From Membranipora membranacea (lineage: Eukaryota; Bryozoa; Gymnolaemata; Cheilostomatida; Membraniporidae), in NCBI GenBank assembly GCA_914767715.1, contig OU612068.1:3720001-3784000 (forward strand): 64,000 nucleotides of DNA, in the 5' to 3' direction. The notes below the pieces were generated by a model. It had not been told where the DNA came from and did not search any database. It saw nothing but the letters and a program-made list of their open reading frames with translations. Both the position numbers and the translations under genes were made by a program. Shown piece by piece: positions 47,401-64,000 of this stretch (position 1 is the first letter of the stretch; the number at the start of each line of letters is the position of its first letter).

Positions 47401-50400
47401 GATTAAAGTGCTGTGTAGTAAATCCCTACCGCTGAGGGGTTGTGCCCTCACCAGCTCTAAGTTCGAGATTGCCACACTGGACGATTGGGATACAAAGACT
47501 CCCATAATACCAAAGATTATAAATTGATAACACCAATGATGGATGTATTAAGTATCCTTAATAATGCAAAACGACCAATTTTTGATGAAATGTTCAAACT
47601 TGGCTATGTATGACCTTGAAATACAGATTTAGATCAACTCTTACACTAGTAAGGTATGCCATTACGCAACATAGAGCGACTGAACGCCTGTGTCCTCTAA
47701 TTGTGAGTTATGTTATCGTTGTAGGACGTCAGTAAGAGTAGCTGGATCCATTGTGGTGCTCATCATTATGTTTATCGTTACTATAGTACTCGCCATGCTC
47801 GACAGTCAAGACTGTAAGTTATCTCCACTTAGTATAATTTCTCATACATACGTCACTATTCTGAAATCGCACAACGAGGAAAATAACACAATTCAGCTTA
47901 CAGCTTATCAATATTAGATTACTGTAAATCATAACTATGGCCAGCTGTATCCCCCCCCCTCCCCTAGTGATATGTGATGACTGATGGTTGGTAAAATGCT
48001 AGAGACACCCAAAACCTGAAATCTCTTCAAATTGCTAACAACCTCCCAAATTAGATCACACAAATCATGCAGAACAGAATTACTGCTTCTCAATCTACTC
48101 CTCCCCAATTCTAGGATCAGATCATCTCATGTGGTCAAACAATGTAACCTAAACCAAGGGTTTCTCAATAGGAGAAAAATATGGCCTTCTACCTCATATC
48201 TTTGAGCACCATCCTGAAACAGCAGCCCAACAAACTGAGAATCCTTGGTCCATCAAAGCTTCTAGATACTCTTTGCCTGTGTAGAGATTCCCGGACTCTT
48301 GAAGGCATTTTATTGTGTCATGGGTATTTTTAGCTCATCCATGAGTACTTCCATTCATGTGGTTGGGAGGTCATGCTTATACCTGCCACTAAAAACACAT
48401 TCTATTTACAGGGCAAGGTGCTTTCTTTGGACTGACTATGGGGACAGTTGTGATTATAAATAGTAAGTATCAGGCATTTGTACCACAAAGAATAAATCAT
48501 CACTGTGCTTATAACATGACATATCACAGCATATCCTGAATAAGTATCCGTGGATATCTCTTTTGTGGTTTTGGTGATCAAATATTGCAGTTGGTGTGCA
48601 AAACAAACCCATGAATCATGAATCCATGAATCTTCTAAAGGGCAGCTAATAATGTGCGAGACTTGGTGGTGTCCGTGGGAGAATTTTGTGGTCGTTATAA
48701 AACCCGATAAAAAAATGTTGATCTTGTTGGTAATGAGATGTCATTGTCTAACACACTGATGTCATCCAGATAGTCATTGACTCGGGTTTTATGGGTTCAG
48801 TAACTCTTTCATGGTCTGTTTTATTTGTTACTACACTAACATATAGCTAGACGAAAATGTCACTGTGTTATATTTCGTCCATTGGCAGCTGGGGCTGACA
48901 AGTTTAACATTTGTATCGATATATTGATAATAGGAAATTCTTCTGTCTGTTACAGTGTGCTGTGGAGTTTATCAAAACTGCCTTTACGGGATTGCAGGAC
49001 AGTTTCCAATGAAGTATACAAACGCTGTCATTGTCGGATCTGTAAGTGTCACACAAAATATTATGCATAGCATGTGTTATATGCATTGGCAGTTAAAGTC
49101 AAATGCTGGATTCTCCCCAGCGACTTCTTACTTTAAATCTTACACATTTTTTTACCAGCTTAGCTCTTTTCTCTTTAAGAACATTTGACAAAAAACCGTC
49201 AAAGTCAAAGTTCAGATTGCGTAGAAGGTGTTTGCACAAATTAATCAGTTGTCGTGTGTTATGGATTTATAAACTGAGTAGAAGATAATTCCATATCTAA
49301 TTAAGACTTCCACCTCTTATTTTTCAGAACGTAAGCGGCATATTTACAGCTGTCATCATGATTATCTCATTATTAGGTGAGTCAGCGCACTTCTAAACAT
49401 GAATTAATATCTCCAGGGGCTGCCGAAATGTCTACATACTTGTGCCATAGATGGTTTTTGGTGTTTTGTGGTTATTTAGCATCATATTATATATTTTAAT
49501 ATTCATTGATTATTCATCAAGTTTTGGGGCAAGACAATGAACAGATCAATTTAACTTGAACATTGACATGATAATGTAAACACCAAAAAGTGAAAACTAA
49601 TTGTCTAGGTGATGGGATAGCTGGAATGTCTTTTAAAAAAACATGCTGGGTTAGGATCCTGTTTCCTGTTATTGTAAGGTGTTACATAATGTTTGATGTG
49701 AGCTAACAATTGTGTAGTCTGTTTGCATTGAAGTCAACCAAGTAGGCAAGTTCACAAGGTCTGATCAGGGAGAATGGTCTGATAGGCATGATTCACTATG
49801 TCATCAATAGGGTACAATGGTTTTTTTGTTAAATGTCACAAAAGAAATCCATCTCTAACCTTCGCTCAGCATTTGGTATCTTTGCCTTCATATTACCAAA
49901 GATATTGCTGTTTGTAAATAGGATTGTAAGTTGTGTGGCATGAAATCTTTCACTCAGGCTGATACGAGCCCCTGTAGTTGTAAGAATGATTTATAGGATT
50001 CTGCAAAATTAACACATTTTTATTTTATTTTATTTGAATGTAGCCTCCCCGAGCCTCCAGTCAGCTGCTATCTGGTACTTCATAGCAGCAGTGATAGCTC
50101 TCTGTGTCGCTCTCGACTCTTACTTTGTACTTCCTGCGTTGGTATGTTAGATTCTTCTAGTAGATTGCTTCTCACACAGAATTGATCAAAAAGTTATACT
50201 CTTTGCCAGTTTGTTGGTCTTGATTGAAAAGAGAAATATCACGTATTCAAACGACAAATAGGATCACTGTAACCCTTGAGGCCAAACCCAAGATGAATGA
50301 ATTGCAAAACTTATTTCTACACTTTATCAGCTAAGATTGCTCCAGTTAATTCCTCACGTTATTCCAAGCACTTATATAGAACACCTTTCAGTAGCAAAAC

Positions 50401-53336
50401 GCCATTATTAAACTGAGTTGTCTTCCCTACAATAAGATATTTATTTTACTCCTGGGAGAATATACCAGCTGGTCAGTCAATGACTTTACCGAAGTGTCAA
50501 TTGCATCTTTTGATAACTTGACCTTCACTGGAGGCCAAATTTACTTCTGTTTTGTGGAACTTTGAACTTTGGAGTGAGCTTAAATTAATTATGCAAGAAA
50601 GCTGATTTAATAAGAATCATATTCATATTTTGACAGATATTTTTTGAAAAGACATGCAATAACAGTACTTCTTAGCAGCCCTTATTCATGATTTACCTTA
50701 TTGGTTAGGCACACAGGTCAGACAGCGGCCTGTCTTGACAAAGCTTGTCAAGACAGGATTGTCAGACAGGTGACATCTATGGTTTTGATTTATTCAAATT
50801 ATGAATTCATTAATATTATTCAAGATCTTAGTCTTTCACAGCAGGGTTTAACCTTTGAATTAGCCTCTCATTCCCTCAAGTCACACAAATCAAAACATCA
50901 ATAACGCATGTGATGTCGTATAGTGAGATAGTGAAATGATATGAAATCGCTGTGCATGCTGACAATAGCGATTTCTTTTACGTAATTAACGTACTTTTAT
51001 AGAAATTCTACAGACATTTTATGAAGAGCGACGCTAACAAGGGTGATGACGACAGTCAGAAGGCTTTAATAGAATCAGATTCTAAACACCAGGAAGCACA
51101 AGAGGCGGTTGAAACGGAGGAAGAGCGACCTCCATACCTTACAATATTCAAGCAGGTAGGTCAAGATATACTTAGTTTGTAAGATAGAAGCAGCCGATTT
51201 GTGTATACTGACTCAATCTATCATACCTCTTTTAGAACATTGTTCGTTATGCCTTCAATCTACATATGATGGTTACATGTGTATGTCATTACGAATATAC
51301 TAAATTCCCTTGGCTCACCCTCCCTGCTTGGCTACACAGAAAGTGTTTTATTCATTATGAAGGAGTTGTCTGTGTGTGGATTAACAGAAGGTAACTCACA
51401 ATTTGTTGGATAGACGTTTCAAAAATATGACTCTTATCCCCCAGTCCCTGAATTATTATCAAATCTGGACACTCAGAACAATAAACCAAAGAGTGATTTT
51501 TGCTGGGTGTTATGTTCTTTCATTGTGGCAAATATCTTGAATCGTTTCAAAATCGTTGGGTATAATCAAGTTATAAAGTTTTTGTGTTTTAGATCTGGCT
51601 ACAACTACTTGGAGTTTTCCTGACTTTCTTTGTCTCTCTCGTTTGCTTCCCAGCCATACAAGCTGATATCCGTCCTTCTGATCCCAACTTATTCATACCC
51701 AGTAAGTCTTCCGTCCAGGTAGTATATGATGTCATTCATGTTTACAGTCTCATGTTTGAGAAATATTTTGTTTTCGCTGAGCAATAAAAGTTATGGTGTA
51801 AACATTACAAAGTTTTGGTCTGGTTGGTTTTAAAAATTGAAAAAAAATAAATAAACAGTAAGAATTATCACTAGTTGGCTAAAAAAGTATACTATTTAAC
51901 TTCCGCACACAGAGGGATCGGAAACAGTCAATATCTTTCATAGTTTCTTTATAAATCAGCCTTCATGATAAGACTTTTGTTTCTAAACTCGGAACAAATT
52001 TCATAAAGGAATTCATTGGTGAATACATGTACCATCCATTAGTGACAGGCTGATTACGTTAATTGGGAAAATTCATCTGTATCTGGTTAAAACCAGCAAC
52101 ATTTAACATAAAATTACTCTACTCTTACTAAGTATCTAAGAAACTGGCTTCCTAATAATATTATCATTGTTATATTTTAGGTAACCTGTACACACCAATC
52201 ACTACCTTCCTCTTCTTCAATCTATTTGCTACACTTGGCAATGTTGCTACAGAATGGATTAGGAAGGTAAGCTGTCTGACTGCGAGCGCTGATAAATTTC
52301 CTCAAGTTTTCACATTCATGTTACAACCTTTATCGTTCTGATCCAATCGGATCAAGTTTGCCTGCATTCGGAGCAACGAAGACTTAATGGATCCAGGTGA
52401 TCAGATCAGTCGTTGTTCAATACATTTATACTATATTTGTAGCCTGGACCAAAGTATGTAATCATACCCATCTTACTGAGAATTCTGTATATCCCATTCT
52501 TCATGTTCTGTAACTTCCGACCCGAGATTAGGACCCTCCCGATCTATATCGACAATGACTATGCATACTTCGCTGGAGCTATAACCATGGCGTTCACCAG
52601 CGGGTACTTCAGTAGCTTGTGTATGATGTATGCACCGAGGTGAGTGGCTGAAGTCATCAGAGTAGTAATACAGATCACAAGCCTGTCTTCCCGATACTTC
52701 ATGTGCTTCTGTTGTGCATCTGTAATTCTTATGGGACAATCGTATACTGTTTATTCGTAATGTTTATGACGACTCAGAGGGACGAGGTTTTTGTAATGTT
52801 TATGACGACTCAGAGGGACGAGGTTTTTCAAATCATGTAAATGAGCATCCTAAGACCAAAAGTATTTCTCAAACCATGCCCATGTGGATGGTGAAAATGC
52901 TGAAACAAAGAGAATTGTAACCTATGATGACCGGTTTTCAAGATTAGCCCATTTCAGCTACATCTTTCCACGCGACCAATGACTGATAAAGGCAACTCCG
53001 AAAATAAACTCAAAGACTAACTGGCAGTTTTCATTAATTTCGAATGGTGAAAGTACACTGAACTTTCTTCCTCTAAGGATTTCCTTGCTCAGAAAGAGAA
53101 ATAAGTCTTTGATGAAATACCTCCTATAAAACAGCCTATAAGTACTGAGCATCCTGCTGCAAAGTTAGATGTATAGCATTTGGTTGAATATATTTGTATG
53201 TTTTTCTTTCAGTTTGGTTGACCCTAAATGGGCAGGAACAGCTGCAATGATCAGCGCATTCTTCCTTTTATTCGGTATAGTATCGGGAATTAACTTCACC
53301 TTGGTCATCGCCAAGATCGTTGAGATATCTGTGTGA
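44487..53336 (+). CDS. Equilibrative nucleoside transporter (SLC29/ENT family), copy B
   Basis: Paralogue of copy A with identical exon lengths and phases. Exons: 44487-44583, 44846-45009, 45331-45458, 45593-45674, 46439-46587, 47725-47813, 48412-48462, 48956-49041, 49328-49376, 50044-50141, 51003-51155, 51593-51701, 52181-52266, 52443-52639, 53213-53336. An extra ATG directly upstream (44484) could add one Met. Ten residues differ from copy A: M21I, G41S, P96Q, E172K, Q188Y, T287I, V366A, F463Y, I532L, V539I. Against these stand about 55 silent changes, so both proteins have been under purifying selection. Q188Y lies in predicted TM2 and is the most radical change. The TM1 signature, the NET sequon and the altered TM8 motif (Ala435, Asn439) are unchanged from copy A. 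No frameshift or stop is present. Confidence 0.88.
46060..46365 (+). mobile_element. tRNA-derived SINE in ENT copy B intron 4
   Basis: A tRNA-like head runs from about 46067 to 46137. Its A box is TAGTGGTTAGG (46075-46085), its B box is a perfect GGTTCGAATCC (46114-46124), and the two ends can pair as a 7-bp acceptor stem using G-T wobbles. The D-arm resembles tRNA-Glu. A unique body follows, then a TATC/TGTATC-rich stretch and an A-rich end. Copy A lacks it: its sequence passes from GTTAGTGTTTA to TTCATGTCATATTCC with only a short spacer. A TTTATTT on both sides is a possible target duplication. The anticodon arm pairs poorly, so this is not a working tRNA gene. Confidence 0.8.
47113..47151. 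mobile_element. 25-bp hairpin insertion with 7-bp target duplication (ENT copy B only)
   Basis: In intron 5 of copy B a 25-bp foldback (47120-47144) begins CAGAGACTG and ends ATAGTCTCTG. It is bracketed by ATGAAAT at 47113-47119 and 47145-47151. Copy A has no such hairpin at the matching place (near 35390). Ends and target length match the 41-bp hairpin in copy A, so the two look like one family. Confidence 0.62.
50729..50757. repeat. Perfect 12-bp inverted repeat in ENT intron 10, copy B
   Basis: CCTGTCTTGACA, spacer AAGCT, TGTCAAGACAGG. GTCAGACA occurs on both outer sides. Counterpart of 39213-39241. Confidence 0.5.
52757..52828. repeat. 36-bp exact tandem duplication in ENT copy B intron 14
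   Basis: Two identical 36-bp units (52757-52792 and 52793-52828) beginning GTAATGTTTATGACGACTC. Copy A has a single version of the sequence, so it arose after the gene duplication. Confidence 0.8.
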
Positions 53337-54442
53337 GGTCCTGCAAACAACTAATGGTCGCAATAATATTTTGCCGATATAACTTTCACAGTTTTTCTGC
53401 TCTCTATCTGAGCTGTGACCATGTTAGATAAACTTGCTAGTGCCATTGAAATATTCAGCACCTCTGTTGGTTATGCAAGAAGGACAAAAAGTTGCCACAT
53501 GACCCATTATTGTCAGAAGCTTTGTCACCCGGGTGTTCAGTGTGATGAGCTTAGGTTGACAAGTTCTTTTCTGACAGTCATAGGTACTTGGTAGTGTGTG
53601 ATAGTACTTCATAGTTGGAGCAAATCTGATCCAAGGATCCAATTCACCTACTTATCGGTTGCTCACGCCCACTCCACTCGGTAAGCTAGGGAGAGAGGTA
53701 CTCAAACTGCAGGCAGACTGGATCAAACGTTAGTCTACTATACGAGAATGTATGTATGTTTTTTCAACTCCATGCAATTTGCCAGTAACCTGTACCCAGT
53801 AACCTGAAGCCAGTAACAGAGATCCTGTTGAATTTATTCAGTTTCTCTGTTAGCTAAGCAGGAAGAGCACGAATCTTTTGACCATGTGAATTTTCTGACA
53901 ATAGATTTTTATACTTATTATTTACCTACTCTTTGAGTTGCTAAGTCCTCTTGGTACGCTAGAGGGGGAGCAACTCCAACTGCAGACTGGATCAAATATT
54001 AGTGTATTTTTTTATCTCCAGTAATTCGTTAGCAACCATTAAAACAGTAATCATAGCAAACAGTATTTTTTCTATCGTGTTATCCATTGTGAGTTTGATA
54101 GGAGGTTAGGCTGTGTTGTTAACTCCGGGCGAAAGTTTTCTATGGTTTGCAGTTGGTTATGGTTATGTTTTGCAGTAGTTCCCGTTAAATATAACCTATT
54201 ATAAACGTACCAACTCTTACTTGCAGTATTAAATATTGGTGCACATTTCCTTTCCTTATTCAGATTGGAAAACATACTAATGATGACCCAGCAACCAACA
54301 CATATTAGGGAGGAATGAAACAATGAAACAAATTTATTATGTAATTTGAAACAGGAGTGGTTGCGAAGATCATCCTCTTACAGTTTACCTAAAGTGAAGT
54401 ACCTCTCACGAGTGATTGCCGATTTTTATTTACAGTTTTGTA

Positions 54443-54448
54443 ATAAAT
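54443..54448 (+). terminator. Candidate polyadenylation signal (AATAAA) of ENT copy B
   Basis: The first AATAAA after the stop of copy B, about 1.1 kb downstream. It lies in the segment that copy A has lost. Confidence 0.35.
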
Positions 54449-54945
54449 ACAATATAATAATGATGATGGAAAATGTATCATGCATGATTGTAAACATAAT
54501 AATACTCACCACACCTAAGTGATTGAAACAATTATTGAAAAATTATTATTTACAAAAGCATAGCAGAGAATGCAATGCAAGAAACACACGTGACACAACC
54601 ATCAGAAAAAAGCTCCGAAAAATTCAAATTTCACATTCATACAACAATAAGGGGTATGCTGTCCGCAAGATGAAAATGTAAGTATAAGCTTTGGTCATCT
54701 CAGAAAAAAAGAATTTTTTGGGTGCGGTGATGAAATCATTTCAAGTTCTTGGTTAGGTGAAAAGTGATCGAGAGAAAAAACAAAGGAAAAATGTAACACA
54801 TGCACAGCAGCATAGTGGAATTGTGTACAATGTTACATATGGAAAAAAACAGTGAGACCTTTGCAATGCTTTTAAGTATTTACTGAACGAAAAGAGGGTG
54901 TGATACTTCAAGGTCAATGTGAAAATCACACACTGATACTGGCGG

Positions 54946-54951
54946 TTTAAT
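54946..54951 (-). terminator. Candidate polyadenylation signal (ATTAAA) of the SMURF gene
   Basis: The minus strand reads ATTAAA about 380 bases beyond the TGA at 55333-55335. A variant hexamer, so weak evidence. Confidence 0.3.
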
Positions 54952-55332
54952 GACAGGGCATTTGTAAATCTCTATGTTTCGGGTAAAAAATACAATATCG
55001 ATGGTTAGCAACAATATTTACTATAATATCGATAGTAATGACAATCGGTAAAAAAAGGCTGGCTGTATTCATGAGCTTAATTATATGACCAACAGGTGGT
55101 TACAAAATGAAAACACAAATACACGTTGAAAAACTCTTGCAGAGTGTTAAAAAAAGAGAGTCGGAAATCCAATAACGGAGAGTTTCCAAATTAACATTCA
55201 GATTCAATTTATGCACTGAAAAAACAATAGAAACCGCACGCATCTAACATTCTGTAGGTAATAGATACTGAAGAGTAAAAAGAGCACCATTTGATCATCG
55301 AATAGCTCGGGGCCAGCAGAAATGAGAAGGGC

Positions 55333-63838
<8,506 letters not shown>

Positions 63839-64000
63839 CTACAAATGAATCAAAAGTTAAGAACATGAATATGTTTTCAATTTCGTATCACTTCATTTGG
63901 TGATTATCAAATCGCACAGCTCTAAAAGCTGCCATATCGTTTGTTATTAGGCCATACTTATTAACAGTTGATTAGGAATGCAACTTCATTTGGAGCATGA

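Larger units (their letters stand above)
42811..54519. repeat. Tandem duplication, downstream unit (B)
   Basis: Direct copy of 31279-42810, about 180 bases longer net. It has a SINE in ENT intron 4, a 25-bp hairpin in intron 5 and an extra 3' segment, and lacks about 150 bases that copy A has at roughly 37840-37990. The outer ends share essentially no homology with each other (about one base), which argues against unequal exchange between older dispersed repeats. Confidence 0.92.
53337..55332. other. Convergent intergenic region between ENT copy B and SMURF
   Basis: The left part is the 3' flank of copy B, up to the end of the duplicated unit at 54519. The right part should hold the SMURF 3' UTR. 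No further gene or transposon ends are seen. Confidence 0.5.

Overview
The window is animal nuclear DNA. It is AT-rich, every gene is split by GT-AG introns of roughly 100 to 2,200 bases, and the intergenic DNA carries degenerate retro- and DNA transposons. The gene families seen are metazoan: CTHRC1-like secreted domains, an SH2-tailed unconventional myosin, an equilibrative nucleoside transporter (ENT) and a SMURF-type HECT ubiquitin ligase. A non-vertebrate animal is likely. A sponge or another early-branching lineage is my guess from the CTHRC1-like multidomain protein, but the sequence alone does not settle this. All gene models were built by eye from splice sites and reading-frame continuity; the phases add up across every junction reported.

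Layout. (1) 830-7102 (+): 3' part of a gene for a protein with a Cys-rich stretch and three tandem CTHRC1-like domains; its start is not seen. (2) 8187-23695 (-): a complete 26-exon myosin of 1,177 residues, with motor, one IQ motif, a proline-rich linker and a C-terminal SH2 domain, matching the class XXVIII plan. The CTHRC1-like and myosin genes converge. (3) 23696-31278: gene-free DNA with a 5'-truncated LINE (27384-28390) and two nested hAT-like elements, each with TIRs and 8-bp target duplications (29842-30704 with 29942-30400 inside it). (4) 31279-54519: a direct tandem duplication of about 11.5 kb, each unit holding a complete 15-exon ENT gene of 553 residues. By my count the coding exons differ at about 55 synonymous and 10 amino-acid positions, so both copies look functional. 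Each copy has gained its own insertions since duplication: a tRNA-derived SINE in the downstream copy and a tiny hairpin element in each. (5) 55333-63838 (-): the C-terminal part of a SMURF1/2 orthologue, with three WW domains and a full HECT domain; the N-terminal C2 region lies beyond the right edge.

The genes do not form a pathway or operon. The most unusual points are a minisatellite that has copied a splice donor eight times, loss of two near-invariant residues of the ENT TM8 motif in both paralogues, the very short hairpin insertions with 7-bp target duplications, and the transposon-in-transposon nest.
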